Source of the DNA: G963691885 sp963691885 | Lineage (GTDB): Bacteria; Pseudomonadota; Alphaproteobacteria; UBA8366; Aestuariispiraceae | Length of the DNA stretch: 64,000 bases | Reading direction: 5' to 3' | NCBI GenBank assembly: GCA_963691885.1 | Contig: OY829843.1 | Location: forward strand, 2,852,001 to 2,916,000 | Part shown: positions 1 through 8,818 of the stretch, piece by piece | Layout of the letters: every line of letters starts with the position of its first letter | How positions within the stretch are numbered: the stretch's first letter is position 1 | Position numbers and translations under genes: made by a program | Notes under the pieces: generated by a model | Database searches by the model: none | What the model was told of the DNA's origin: nothing | The model's input: the letters and a program-made list of their open reading frames with translations, nothing else

Positions 1-73
1 CGATATCGGCGTTGTCGAAACCCCTGGCGGCGGCGGTTATGGTCAAGCAGAGGTTTCAGAAGCCGCGGAATAG
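1..73 (+). CDS. C-terminal end of a hydantoinase B / oxoprolinase-family protein (partial)
   Basis: Reading from base 2 in frame, the last 23 codons give DIGVVETPGGGGYGQ followed by a short acidic tail and a TAG at 71-73. The sequence ETPGGGGYG close to the C-terminus is the usual ending of N-methylhydantoinase B / 5-oxoprolinase beta-type (HyuB) proteins, ATP-dependent amidohydrolase subunits that open hydantoin or oxoproline rings. The rest of the gene lies upstream of the window, so the substrate cannot be judged and only the family is proposed. Confidence 0.55.
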   Translation, partial: DIGVVETPGGGGYGQAEVSEAAE

Positions 74-147
74 GGGCTTAGTCCTTGCCGGTTCGGTTCG
101 GGGGCTCTATGTCCTGTGCCTGTGATGCAGAGAGCGGGTGAAGATTG

Positions 148-609
148 ATGAGCATGACCGTCGATGAGTTGGTGGAGAATTTTGAGTTCTTCGATGATTG
201 GGAGGACCGCTATGCCTATGTGATCGACATGGGCAAGAAGCTGGCCCCGATGGCCGATGATGAGATGGTTGAAGCGAATAAAGTCCGGGGCTGCATGTCG
301 CAAGTCTGGTTGGTGAGTGAGACGGGTGTTGGTGACGATGGCGCGCCCAGTCTTTACCTGCGGGCCAATTCCGACGCGTTCATCGTCAAGGGCCTAATCG
401 CCATCCTGCTGGAACTGTTTGACGGGCAACCGGCCCGCTACGTGCTGGAAACCGACGCGATTGCGGTGATGGGGCGGATCGGCCTGGACCAGCACCTCTC
501 CCCCAACCGGCGGAACGGCCTGGTTGCCATGGTGGAACGGATCAAGGCCCATGCGGCGGCCGCCCTCGAAGAGGGCACCTCGGGGGCCAGTTCGGGACAG
601 GCCCATTGA
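148..609 (+). CDS. sufE: SufE family Fe-S cluster assembly protein
   Basis: SufE accepts persulfide sulfur from the cysteine desulfurase SufS and passes it to the SufBCD scaffold in the cytoplasm. The 153-residue product has the family N-terminus (ELVENFEFFDDWEDRYAYVI) and the sulfur-accepting cysteine in VRGCMSQVW at about residue 49. Length matches the family. A TTG precedes the ATG at 148; ATG was preferred, and another ATG follows two codons later. The stop overlaps the start of the HD-domain gene by 4 bases, suggesting translational coupling. No sufS/sufBCD genes are visible in the window, so this copy is detached from its usual operon. Confidence 0.9.
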   Translation: MSMTVDELVENFEFFDDWEDRYAYVIDMGKKLAPMADDEMVEANKVRGCMSQVWLVSETGVGDDGAPSLYLRANSDAFIVKGLIAILLELFDGQPARYVLETDAIAVMGRIGLDQHLSPNRRNGLVAMVERIKAHAAAALEEGTSGASSGQAH

Positions 610-1250
610 GCCGCTTTATGGAACAGGGCACCGCGCCCGATGACTGGCTGAAAACCGCGCCGGAAGATTTGGCGAAACAGCTGGATTTTCTGGTGGAAAT
701 TGATGCCCTGAAAACCGTGATCCGGGCCAATCCGATCTCCACCTCCAAGCGCCTTGAAAACTCGGCGGAGCATTCCTGGCATCTGGCCATGTTCGCTCTC
801 ATCCTGGCCGACCATTCGGACCGTCCGGTGGATATAGCCAGGGTGATCAAAATGCTGCTCCTCCACGATATTATTGAGATTGATGTCGGCGACGTGCCGA
901 TCCACGCAAGTGATACGGACCAAGCTGATATAGCGGCACAGGAAGATCAGGCGGCGCAACGCATCTTTGGTCTGTTACCGGATGAGCAGGGACAAGAGCT
1001 GCTTGCTCTCTGGCGGGAATTCGAGGCGGCGGAAACAGACGATGCGCGGTTCGCAAAATCCGTGGACCGCTTTCAACCGGTCGTCCTCAACCATGTTTCT
1101 AAAGGCGGCACCTGGGCGGACTATAACGTCACCCGCGACAAGGCCCGCGCCGTCTGCTACCAGGTCGAAAAAGGCTCGAAAGCCCTGTGGGAACGCCTCA
1201 ACGTCATCCTCGACGACGCCGTCAAGGGCGGCTGGCTGCGCAAGGATTAA
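606..1250 (+). CDS. HD-domain hydrolase (YfbR/HDDC2-like)
   Basis: The 214-residue protein carries HD phosphohydrolase metal ligands: H56 and H59 in AEHSWH, the H87-D88 doublet in LLLHDIIEID, and a later Asp in KSVDRFQP near residue 149. Proteins of this size and motif arrangement (YfbR and human HDDC2) are 5'-deoxynucleotidases acting on dNMPs; substrate assignment here is by family only. The TTG at 606 overlaps the sufE stop by 4 bases. An in-frame ATG at 618 is an equally plausible start and would remove four residues. Confidence 0.85.
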   Translation: MSRFMEQGTAPDDWLKTAPEDLAKQLDFLVEIDALKTVIRANPISTSKRLENSAEHSWHLAMFALILADHSDRPVDIARVIKMLLLHDIIEIDVGDVPIHASDTDQADIAAQEDQAAQRIFGLLPDEQGQELLALWREFEAAETDDARFAKSVDRFQPVVLNHVSKGGTWADYNVTRDKARAVCYQVEKGSKALWERLNVILDDAVKGGWLRKD

Positions 1251-1345
1251 GACGCTGGTTCCTTATGTCACAACAGGTTGTTTCGACAAATTCCAGGTGG
1301 TGCTGTAAACTATTAACATCCGCATTGAAGTGACTGGAGAGTGTC

Positions 1346-2770
1346 ATGGCTGTTGTGCCCCTTGATCCGCAGAAAAAGAGCGAAACCCGCGAGGGACAGG
1401 ATTTGCAGCCCGCGATTGCGACGCTGAAACGGCTGTTCGGGGATAGAGCCTCGACGGCTGAGGCCGTGCGTGATCATCACGGTCATGGGGAAGGGTGGTT
1501 TCCAACCCAGCCGCCGGATCTGGTGATTTTTCCCCACAGCACGGAAGAAGTGGCCGATGCGGTTAAGGTCTGCGCCATGCATAATGTCCCCATCGTTCCC
1601 TTCGGGACCGGCACGTCGCTGGAGGGGCATGTGGCCGCTGTCGAGGGGGGCGTTTGTATCGACCTCTCCCAAATGTCCGAGATCCTCTCCGTCAATCCGG
1701 AGGATCTCGATTGCCGCGTTCAGGCGGGTGTGACCCGTGTCCAGTTGAACGAGCATCTGCGGGATACAGGCCTGTTCTTTCCGATTGATCCGGGCGCCAA
1801 TGCATCCTTGGGTGGCATGACGGCGACCAGGGCATCTGGCACGAATGCCGTGCGTTACGGCACGATGCGGGAAAATGTGTTGGGCCTGACGGTGGTGACG
1901 GCCGATGGCCGGATTATCCAGACGGGCGGCAGGGCGCGTAAATCCTCAGCAGGGTACGACTTGACCCGGCTTTTTGTTGGATCCGAGGGGACGCTCGGCA
2001 TCATTACGGAGGTGCAGTTGCGCCTTTATGGCATGCCGGAGGCAATGACCTCTGCCATCTGCCAGTATGACGATCTGGAATCCGCGGTGAACACGGTCAT
2101 TCTGACGATCCAGATGGGCATTCCGGTTGCCCGGATCGAATTGCTGGATGATGTCCAGATGGCGGCCTGTGTCGACTATTCCAAACTGGAAGGGCTGGAA
2201 GGCAAGCACACGCTGTTCTTTGAATTCCATGGGACGGAGGCTGGTGCCGCTGAACAGGCGGAACTTGTCCGCGCGATTTCCGACGATTTTGGGGGATCGG
2301 CCTTTCAATGGACGGCGAAGGCAGAAGAGCGCAACAAGCTCTGGCAGGCGCGCCATGATGCGTTTTACGCGGCACTTGCGCTGGCGCCCGGCAAAAAAGG
2401 GATCGCGACGGATGTTTGTGTGCCAATCTCCCGCCTTGCGGAATCCATTCTGGAAACACAGGAAGATATCCGGACCTCCGGCCTTACAGCGCCGATTGTC
2501 GGGCATGTCGGCGACGGGAATTTCCATCTCGTTCTGCTCTATGATCCGGACGACGCGGTGGAATTCAAAGCCTGCAAGGATTTGGTGGAGCGCTTGAACC
2601 AGCGGGCCATCGCCGTGGGCGGCACCTGTACCGGGGAACACGGAATTGGCGCCGGCAAGATGCATTTCCTGGTTGCCGAGCATGGCGACGCGGTCGCCTA
2701 TATGCGGATGGTGAAGAAGGCATTTGATCCGGACAACATCATGAATCCGGGTAAAATGTTCAGCGTCTGA
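1346..2770 (+). CDS. FAD-binding oxidase, D-lactate dehydrogenase / GlcD type
   Basis: A 474-residue flavoprotein of the PCMH-type FAD-linked oxidase family. The FAD pyrophosphate-binding loop is PFGTGTSLEGH at residues 86-95, and the C-terminal signature CTGEHGIGAGK begins near residue 428. The protein most resembles the D-lactate dehydrogenase (cytochrome) branch, which oxidises D-2-hydroxyacids at the membrane and passes electrons to the respiratory chain. Glycolate oxidase GlcD is the close alternative, but no glcE or glcF partner is present nearby, which favours a single-subunit enzyme. The gene ends directly against the convergent DUF4169 gene with no spacer. Confidence 0.85.
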   Translation: MAVVPLDPQKKSETREGQDLQPAIATLKRLFGDRASTAEAVRDHHGHGEGWFPTQPPDLVIFPHSTEEVADAVKVCAMHNVPIVPFGTGTSLEGHVAAVEGGVCIDLSQMSEILSVNPEDLDCRVQAGVTRVQLNEHLRDTGLFFPIDPGANASLGGMTATRASGTNAVRYGTMRENVLGLTVVTADGRIIQTGGRARKSSAGYDLTRLFVGSEGTLGIITEVQLRLYGMPEAMTSAICQYDDLESAVNTVILTIQMGIPVARIELLDDVQMAACVDYSKLEGLEGKHTLFFEFHGTEAGAAEQAELVRAISDDFGGSAFQWTAKAEERNKLWQARHDAFYAALALAPGKKGIATDVCVPISRLAESILETQEDIRTSGLTAPIVGHVGDGNFHLVLLYDPDDAVEFKACKDLVERLNQRAIAVGGTCTGEHGIGAGKMHFLVAEHGDAVAYMRMVKKAFDPDNIMNPGKMFSV

Positions 2771-2989
2771 TCAGGCGTCTTTCGGCGGTGGACTGAACGG
2801 CGTGACCGTGGATGTCAGATCCCGCTTGTGGCCGTCCAACTGACGGGTTTCCTTCTCTGTCCTGGCAGAGGTCTGGAGACGTTCCTGTTTCGACCTCCCA
2901 TGGGCCAAACGGTTGGCCTCCGCCTGTTTTTCGCGATCCTCACGGGCTTTGCGACGCTTTTCCCGCCTCAGATTTATGATATTGGCCAT
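2771..2989 (-). CDS. DUF4169 family small basic protein
   Basis: A 72-residue, highly charged protein beginning MANIINLRREKRRKAREDRE and containing AHGRSKQER, the pattern of the alphaproteobacterial DUF4169 family. Function unknown; a Lys/Arg/Glu-rich helix dominates. The reading frame extends 14 codons further upstream, but the ATG at 2989 is chosen because family members start with MA(N/D)-hydrophobic-NLR. Its stop abuts the stop of the convergent flavoprotein gene. Confidence 0.8.
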   Translation of the reverse strand: MANIINLRREKRRKAREDREKQAEANRLAHGRSKQERLQTSARTEKETRQLDGHKRDLTSTVTPFSPPPKDA

Positions 2990-3134
2990 TTCGGATCCTG
3001 ATTTTGCATGGAAAGCCGATGGTAATGCCATGAAGGCTGACTGTCACGGATTGCAATATCATGTGCTTATCGCGAAAATGTGGCAGACGGTGCCATTGCA
3101 CTTATCGCTGAACTGAAGACAGGGTTTTTCGTCC

Positions 3135-6002
3135 ATGAAATGGCTTTTTGCGGGATTGACCGCCCTGTTGGCCCTGTTCCTTTTGGCTATCGCCGTTGTG
3201 CCGTCCTTTATTGACTGGAACAACTATCGCGACGCGATAGCTGCTGAGCTGCGCAAAGTCACAGGGGTGCCCGTTGCGATTTCGGGCAATATTGACGTCA
3301 CCTTGCTGCCGGTGCCCGAAATCAGCATTGGGGCAATTGAGGCCGGCCAACCCATCGCAGGCGTCGAGGCGCTGAACATACGATGGCTCAGGGCTCGGTT
3401 GAAATTGGCCGATCTGCTGACGGGCAGGGCAACGATTACCCGTCTTACCTTGATCGAACCAGATCTGGCCGTGGCGCCTGACGGGTTTTCAGATCTTATC
3501 CGATCCCTTGAATCAGGGGCCGCCAGTCTTGCGAACAGTGACAGTGCCACAGCGCCGAAGGAAGCTGGATTTCGGTCGCGGGTTCAAACCCAAAATCTGG
3601 AGGTGCGAGGGGCACGCGTCCTGATTTTGGCTGATGGTGAACAGACGGGACCGGCCCTGACAGAGATAACGGGCACGATTGAGATTCCCAGAATTGGCCG
3701 TCGTGTTGCCGGGGATGTCAGCATCCAGGTTGATGGTGTTCCCATGGCGCTGGATTTTCGTACCGTTCGATTTTGGCAGGGCGAAAGCGGGGCGATCAGT
3801 TTCCGGTTGGTTGAAGAGCAACAGAAGGCCCGTCTGGCGTTCAGTGGCTCTGTCAATTTGGATGGGGAAGAAACCGGTCCAGCGGCGCTGACGGGTTCGA
3901 TCGACCTTTCTGTGCGAAACCCGATGGGGGCCGATGGCTGGTTTAAACCGGAATGGCTGGGCGGGTTTTCAGCGGCGGATAGCGTTACCCTGACATCTGA
4001 CCTCATTGCCCAATTGGATGGATCAGATGTCACATTTGAAAACCTGTTGGTCGATGGCAGTGGCGGGTCTGCGCAGGGCGGGTTGCGGATTACAAAACTG
4101 TCCGCCGGTGATCGTCGATCAGCGGAACTTTTGCTTCGTTTTAACAGGCTCAATTTGGATGCGGTTCTGGACCCTTCCCTTGATCCAGCGACTAACCCCG
4201 ATGAAACAACACAGAACGATGTAAATTCATCACCAGGCGACACCGCGTCGGATCAAATCGAGACAGAACCATCGACCGACTGGCGCCAGGCATTAAGGGA
4301 TCTGGATTGGGATCTTTCCCTGGGGCTGACGGGGTCCGGGGTTCGTTACAGGGGGGCCTTGATGCGCAGCGTGGAATTACGCGCTGCCCTGGAAGGCGGT
4401 TCTTTGACCGTGGAGGAACTCTCGCTTCTTCTGCCCGGATCCACTGATTTTTCACTGGCCGGTTTTGGAAATATCCTCGCCGATGAGCCGTTCATGGAGG
4501 GTAATATTACCCTGCGCGCAGACGATCTTCGTCGATTGATGACCTGGCTGGACCTGCCTGTACCTGATGTTGCGGGGGATCGGTTGCGCCGGTTTTCAAT
4601 GGTCAGCGGCATCACATTTGCCGGCAATCGGTTGGATGTAATTGATGCCGCACTGGAACTGGATGGCGTGACAGGATCGGCATCCATTGCGGTCATACCG
4701 GCAGCCCGGCCCGGCGTTGGACTGCGTCTGACAATTGATCGCATCAATCTGGACGCGTACCGGCCAATTGCGGTGTCTCCGGAACGGACGAGCCTTTCAA
4801 ACCCTGCTCGTGGGTCTGTTGTCGGTGATGCGGTCGCCGAAACTGAAACACAGGATGGCACAGGCGATAGATCCGACAGGTTCTGGCGCAGTTTTGATGC
4901 CTCGCTCCTGATACAGGCCAGGACCGTAACAGCCTATGGCTTGCCCTTTCAACAGGTTGAGATTGGTGCCAGTTTGGAGCAAGGGATATTGCAGATCAGG
5001 TCCGGCCAGTTTTCCGATACCGGTGGCGTTTCCGGCGTTGCTTCGGGTGAAATTGATCTTGGTGGGCAGGCCCAAAGGCAGGGAGAATTGTCGTTCCAGG
5101 GGGAAAGTGAAGATCTGGGCACATTGTCCGCCAGTCTGGACCTGCCTGACAGCGTCACGGCCTATTTGCGCGCGCTTGGAAGCAGCACTGTGGAGGCACG
5201 CTTAAGCCTTGGTGATCTGCCGGTTTTCAGCCTGTCCGCATCCGGTGAAAATGCGGCCCAAACCGGGTTTCGAATGACGCGGCTTCCCGATGTGGGGGGA
5301 TGGCTGATCGATCAGGCGCGCTACAACGCAGATGAGGTCGACTTGATCGGTGGCCAGGCCACGCTGATTTTTGACCAAGCGGGTGCTTCCTTGCGCGACG
5401 CAAAGGCGCGTTTGAACGGCGGTGTGCTTAATCTGAATGGCGATTTCAAAAGAAATGCGGGGCAAGATAACCAGTTGGCCGGCACGCTCTCGCTTACCGG
5501 TTTTTCTACAGGTTTTGAGCTGGGTGATCTCGGCGGCGGAATAGGGTCCGGGTCGGTTCTCGACATTACTGGCGAATTTTCGGCGTCAGGGCCAAACTGG
5601 CGGGCGATGAAAATTGCAAACCAGGGACGTTTTGAGGTTGCGGGCGAGATGCAGCTGCTGCTTGGAAGTGATCGCGCTGGCTTGTTTCGCCTGGCCCAGA
5701 TTGTCCGCCTTAGAGAGGATCTAAGACGGGATTTTGGAATTGAGAAAGGCCAGATTACGGGCGTTGTGACTTTGGAAAACGGGCGCTTTCAAACCGATGG
5801 TTTTTCGGTCACCGGTGGGTTGGGCCGTCTGACCGTGTCTAGCGCTGTCGATTGGCAGCTGAATTCGATTGCCGGCGTGGTTGAGTATGAAAGACGGGGT
5901 CCTGCCCCATTAAACCAGGTGTTAACCGATCAACTGGAAATTTCCGGGCGAATTGATCTGCCCAATCTAAAGCTCAGCGGATCTACGCTGCGGAGGCAGT
6001 GA
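3135..6002 (+). CDS. AsmA family protein
   Basis: A 955-residue protein with an N-terminal membrane anchor (residues about 4-22) followed directly by the AsmA start FIDWNNYRDAIAAELRKVTG, then a long beta-rich periplasmic region and a C-terminal segment typical of AsmA/TamB-like bridge proteins (GGLGRLTVSSAVDW near the end). Such proteins are thought to move or buffer phospholipids between the inner and outer membranes. A low-complexity Asp/Thr/Ser stretch near residues 350-375 probably is a flexible linker. The gene stands alone: convergent with the RHH gene downstream and facing DUF4169 upstream. Confidence 0.85.
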   Translation: MKWLFAGLTALLALFLLAIAVVPSFIDWNNYRDAIAAELRKVTGVPVAISGNIDVTLLPVPEISIGAIEAGQPIAGVEALNIRWLRARLKLADLLTGRATITRLTLIEPDLAVAPDGFSDLIRSLESGAASLANSDSATAPKEAGFRSRVQTQNLEVRGARVLILADGEQTGPALTEITGTIEIPRIGRRVAGDVSIQVDGVPMALDFRTVRFWQGESGAISFRLVEEQQKARLAFSGSVNLDGEETGPAALTGSIDLSVRNPMGADGWFKPEWLGGFSAADSVTLTSDLIAQLDGSDVTFENLLVDGSGGSAQGGLRITKLSAGDRRSAELLLRFNRLNLDAVLDPSLDPATNPDETTQNDVNSSPGDTASDQIETEPSTDWRQALRDLDWDLSLGLTGSGVRYRGALMRSVELRAALEGGSLTVEELSLLLPGSTDFSLAGFGNILADEPFMEGNITLRADDLRRLMTWLDLPVPDVAGDRLRRFSMVSGITFAGNRLDVIDAALELDGVTGSASIAVIPAARPGVGLRLTIDRINLDAYRPIAVSPERTSLSNPARGSVVGDAVAETETQDGTGDRSDRFWRSFDASLLIQARTVTAYGLPFQQVEIGASLEQGILQIRSGQFSDTGGVSGVASGEIDLGGQAQRQGELSFQGESEDLGTLSASLDLPDSVTAYLRALGSSTVEARLSLGDLPVFSLSASGENAAQTGFRMTRLPDVGGWLIDQARYNADEVDLIGGQATLIFDQAGASLRDAKARLNGGVLNLNGDFKRNAGQDNQLAGTLSLTGFSTGFELGDLGGGIGSGSVLDITGEFSASGPNWRAMKIANQGRFEVAGEMQLLLGSDRAGLFRLAQIVRLREDLRRDFGIEKGQITGVVTLENGRFQTDGFSVTGGLGRLTVSSAVDWQLNSIAGVVEYERRGPAPLNQVLTDQLEISGRIDLPNLKLSGSTLRRQ

Positions 6003-6034
6003 GGTCGCCGGATTTAACCCTGTCTGTGAATGGT

Positions 6035-6319
6035 TTAGCCCGGGTTTTGTGCCAGATTAAACTGCAACACGAATGTGCGAATTGCGCTGGAAAGGTTGCC
6101 GGAGCGGTCCTTGTCAATTCTGGAAACCAGCTGATTGACCGACTGACGGCGCTGATCTGCGATAATGCGCAGCTGATCCCAGAAGATATTCTCGAGGGAA
6201 ACACTGGTCCGATGACCGGAAATCACCACAGAGCGCTTCTTGATTTCTGACGGATCAGATGCTTGGTCGATTGCGACGCTTTCATCAGTTTGCGCCAGAT
6301 CCCTAACAGTTCCTTCCAT
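6035..6319 (-). CDS. Ribbon-helix-helix domain protein
   Basis: A 94-residue protein with a C-terminal RHH fold: KKRSVVISGHRTSVSLE is followed by FWDQLRIIADQRRQSVNQLV and a closing helix GNLSSAIRTFVLQF. This is the RHH_4-type arrangement common in alphaproteobacteria; such proteins dimerise and bind DNA through the beta-strand. The N-terminal 28 residues are acidic and probably disordered. The start is supported by an AGAGGAAAG ribosome site just upstream. Target genes are unknown; the divergent cheW-like gene across the 318-base gap is one candidate. Confidence 0.85.
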   Translation of the reverse strand: MEGTVRDLAQTDESVAIDQASDPSEIKKRSVVISGHRTSVSLENIFWDQLRIIADQRRQSVNQLVSRIDKDRSGNLSSAIRTFVLQFNLAQNPG

Positions 6320-6637
6320 GGTACTCTTTCCTCTGGGTAATTCTCAACTCTCAGTTGGACCGTGTATCAAAACATGACCATTCTCTAAACTACTCGTATC
6401 CCAGTAATCGTTAAATAATCGTTACCGAATTTCAATTTTCGGTAGTTGCTGACAAATCGTTGTTTTCGTGGGTAAGCAGAGTTTTGCGTTTCTGTCTCTG
6501 AATTTTATTTTTTAACGGATATGTAAATCCTCCGTTAACCTTTGACATATTATGATGTATTGGTATTTGAGTAGTAACCGCTGGGCGATTGTTGGATAAG
6601 CAATGGGGCAGCGCGGTAACAATTGGAGGAATGCCTG
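6320..6637. promoter_or_regulatory. Divergent intergenic region between the RHH gene and the CheW-fusion gene
   Basis: An AT-rich 318-base gap with no convincing coding sequence. A possible sigma-70-type promoter for the plus-strand gene is TTGACA at 6542-6547 with TATTTG at 6564-6569 (16-base spacer). A GGAGGA ribosome-binding site at 6625-6630 sits 7 bases before the ATG at 6638. I see no clear dyad operator. The promoter call is a weak match by eye. Confidence 0.35.
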
Positions 6638-7744
6638 ATGTCAGATCTGGTCGCGGCGGAAAGTCACGAACTTACAACTATGGGCGAGGAACAACTCGTC
6701 ACCATGTTGGTCGACGACCAATTATTCGGCATACCCATCCTGAAGGTACAGGACATTGTCGAGCCACAGCAGATTACCCCTGTTCCGCTCGCACCCAGCG
6801 CAATAGCTGGCGTTTTGAACCTTCGCGGTCGGATTGTGACGGTCATCGACCTGCGGGAATTGCTGGGGGCCACGGCACCGGAGCCCGAAAAACAGATGAG
6901 TGTTACCGTTGAGCATCGTGGCGATCTTTATACATTGCTGGTCGATTCAATTGGCGATGTGCGGTCCATGCCCAGACGGGAGTTGGACAAGCCCCCTTCG
7001 ACCCTTAACGAGAATATGCGCCGTCTCTGCTCGGGGATCATCCGTATGGAAGATACCCTTCTGGTTGTCCTCGATGTGGAACGCATTCTTGACGAAGAAA
7101 CAATCATGAAAACCCCGCGGAGAACCCGCAAGAGACGGGTTAGTCCGAAGGAAGAACAAAAGCGGAAGTCAAAAACGGTTCCAGCGCCGGAAACGGTTGA
7201 GACGGATGACGCTGACGCCGCAGGAGACACTCCAGCATCTGGCGGCAGCAATGTAACGCGCCTGAAAACCGCTGCGAATGAAGCGAAACCGGCGGCAAAA
7301 CCAAAGCCGGAAGCCAAGAAGCCTGATCCGGAACCGGCTTCATCCGCTCCGGCGGTTGAACCTGAAGCGCCCTCTGTTGCGACCGGTACTTTGTCGGCAC
7401 TCGGTGGCGCCGCAGAGGTCAAGAAGCTGGCCGCTGAAGTCTTTGAACTTGCCATGAGCGATCCGACAGTCAGCCATTTTGTTGAAGATGAAGACAAGGC
7501 GATTGTGAAAACCGGCTTCTGTGAATTTGCGACCACCCTGCTCGGTGACAGTTCACGGGATCAGGAAGATCTTGTGGTGATCCTTGAATTGCTGGTGCGG
7601 GAACAAGGTCTGGATGACGACCATTTTATCGCGATTGCAAAGCACGCCCATCAAGTGCTTTCGGCACAGAACAAGCCAGCGGAAGCTGTCCATGCGGTTT
7701 TGGAAGCAATCGACACCATGCGCAACCGGGTCGTGAAGCACTAA
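6638..7744 (+). CDS. CheW-domain protein fused to a truncated-haemoglobin-like C-terminal domain
   Basis: The 368-residue product starts with a full CheW domain (about residues 10-160; VDDQLFGIPILKVQDIV, GVLNLRGRIVTVIDLRELL), the adaptor that couples chemoreceptors to CheA. A Pro/Ala/Lys/Glu-rich linker follows (about 160-250). The last ~115 residues (from LSALGGAAEVKKLAAEVFEL to the end) follow the group I truncated-haemoglobin pattern, including FELAMSDP and GLDDDHFIAIAKHAHQVL. The position expected for the proximal haem His appears to be Val, and the usual B10 Tyr appears to be Phe, so haem binding is doubtful. No other chemotaxis gene is nearby. The start is fixed by GGAGGA at 6625. The stop overlaps the convergent lysR gene by 4 bases. 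Confidence 0.85.
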   Translation: MSDLVAAESHELTTMGEEQLVTMLVDDQLFGIPILKVQDIVEPQQITPVPLAPSAIAGVLNLRGRIVTVIDLRELLGATAPEPEKQMSVTVEHRGDLYTLLVDSIGDVRSMPRRELDKPPSTLNENMRRLCSGIIRMEDTLLVVLDVERILDEETIMKTPRRTRKRRVSPKEEQKRKSKTVPAPETVETDDADAAGDTPASGGSNVTRLKTAANEAKPAAKPKPEAKKPDPEPASSAPAVEPEAPSVATGTLSALGGAAEVKKLAAEVFELAMSDPTVSHFVEDEDKAIVKTGFCEFATTLLGDSSRDQEDLVVILELLVREQGLDDDHFIAIAKHAHQVLSAQNKPAEAVHAVLEAIDTMRNRVVKH

Positions 7745-8643
7745 TCTGTTTCAAGCACCAGTTTATTCGCTTTTAGGAGCTCCAGAAACCGGCGAACGGT
7801 GGGATTTCTGTTGTCCTGGGCCCAGACAAGGTCAAGGTCGATGGGAACCGACAGGTCGGTAATGGGCAAAAGTCGCAATGTCTCGGGCTTATGCCACTTC
7901 ACCTCTGAATTCACGAAAGCGACGCCCATGCCGGTCGATACCAGAGACAGTATCTCGGGCATGCTGGTTGCGGATTGAATCAGGTTCGGCTTTATGCGCT
8001 TTTCGTTAAGGGCGGCCAATAGGCGATCTTGAAATATGGGTTGTGCTGATCTGGGAAAGAAAATCAGGTCCGTGCCGTGCAGATTTTTTGACGAAACCTG
8101 GTCCTTATCGGCAAAAGGATGGTCTTCATGGACAGCCAGCACAATTTCGTGCTGCGCCACCAGGCATTTATTCAGATTGGTCAAGGTCAGGGGCCGGTTA
8201 TAGATAAAAGCAACATCTATAACCCCTGCTGTCGCCTCCTCCAGAAGGTTCAGGGATGTGTCGATCCGGACCGAGACGTTGACATGGGGGAAAGCCTTGC
8301 GAAAGGCAGCGATGCCATCGGGTACGGAGCCGTGCCAGGCAACAGATCCCACAAACCCGACGGTAAGTGAGCCATATCGCCCCTCTGCGGATTTTCGGCT
8401 GTTCTGAACAATCACGTCGAGTGAGTTAAGAAGCTCTCTGATCTCAGCGGCAAATATTTTGCCAGCCGGTGTCAGGCGAACCCCCCTCGGCAGGCGTTCG
8501 AACAACAGGAAGCCCAGTTCCACTTCCAGTGCAGCAATTTGTCGCGACAGGGCCGATTGCGCAATGTGCAGATTGCGGGCTGCCTCACCAAAGTTCTCAG
8601 TCTCGGCAATCCCTATAAAATAGCGCAGTTGACCCAGTTCCAT
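7741..8643 (-). CDS. LysR family transcriptional regulator
   Basis: A 300-residue LysR-type regulator. The winged helix-turn-helix is at about residues 15-60 (FGEAARNLHIAQSALSRQI, then LFERLPRGVRLTPAGKIF), followed by a periplasmic-binding-protein-like effector domain (GSLTVGFVGSVAWHG). The reading frame extends 17 codons further upstream, but the ATG at 8643 giving MELGQLRYF fits the family start. It is transcribed away from iorAB, so it probably controls that pair and itself; the inducer is unknown. Confidence 0.9.
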   Translation of the reverse strand: MELGQLRYFIGIAETENFGEAARNLHIAQSALSRQIAALEVELGFLLFERLPRGVRLTPAGKIFAAEIRELLNSLDVIVQNSRKSAEGRYGSLTVGFVGSVAWHGSVPDGIAAFRKAFPHVNVSVRIDTSLNLLEEATAGVIDVAFIYNRPLTLTNLNKCLVAQHEIVLAVHEDHPFADKDQVSSKNLHGTDLIFFPRSAQPIFQDRLLAALNEKRIKPNLIQSATSMPEILSLVSTGMGVAFVNSEVKWHKPETLRLLPITDLSVPIDLDLVWAQDNRNPTVRRFLELLKANKLVLETD

Positions 8644-8772
8644 CGCTTTATCCGACCCGAACCGATGCCAAATCCGCATCGGTCCCATAGCCATTTTCTA
8701 TTGGAGGTATGGGCAATTTAATTGGAAAAACAAGCATGCCGTTACCAGTTCAAGTTTATACATTGACAGAGC

Positions 8773-8788
8773 GGTTGAGGTTTCAACC
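8773..8788. promoter_or_regulatory. Inverted repeat GGTTGA-N4-TCAACC upstream of iorA
   Basis: A perfect 6-base inverted repeat lies between the divergent lysR gene and iorA, 31 bases before the iorA ATG. A TTGACA (8763-8768) just upstream could be a -35 element, which would place the repeat in the promoter spacer. It could be a binding site of the LysR protein, but it does not show a clean T-N11-A core, so the link is tentative. Confidence 0.3.
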
Positions 8789-8818
8789 CCTAAAGAGCTA
8801 ATTGGGAGACAGTTTCTG

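Noticed and set aside
1270..1281. Short palindrome ACAAC-AG-GTTGT upstream of the flavoprotein gene
   Set aside because: Only 5-base arms, no second copy and no nearby regulator; too weak to call an operator.
8773..8788. A textbook LysR T-N11-A box upstream of iorA
   Set aside because: The inverted repeat is real, but the T-N11-A spacing is not met, so only a tentative site is listed.
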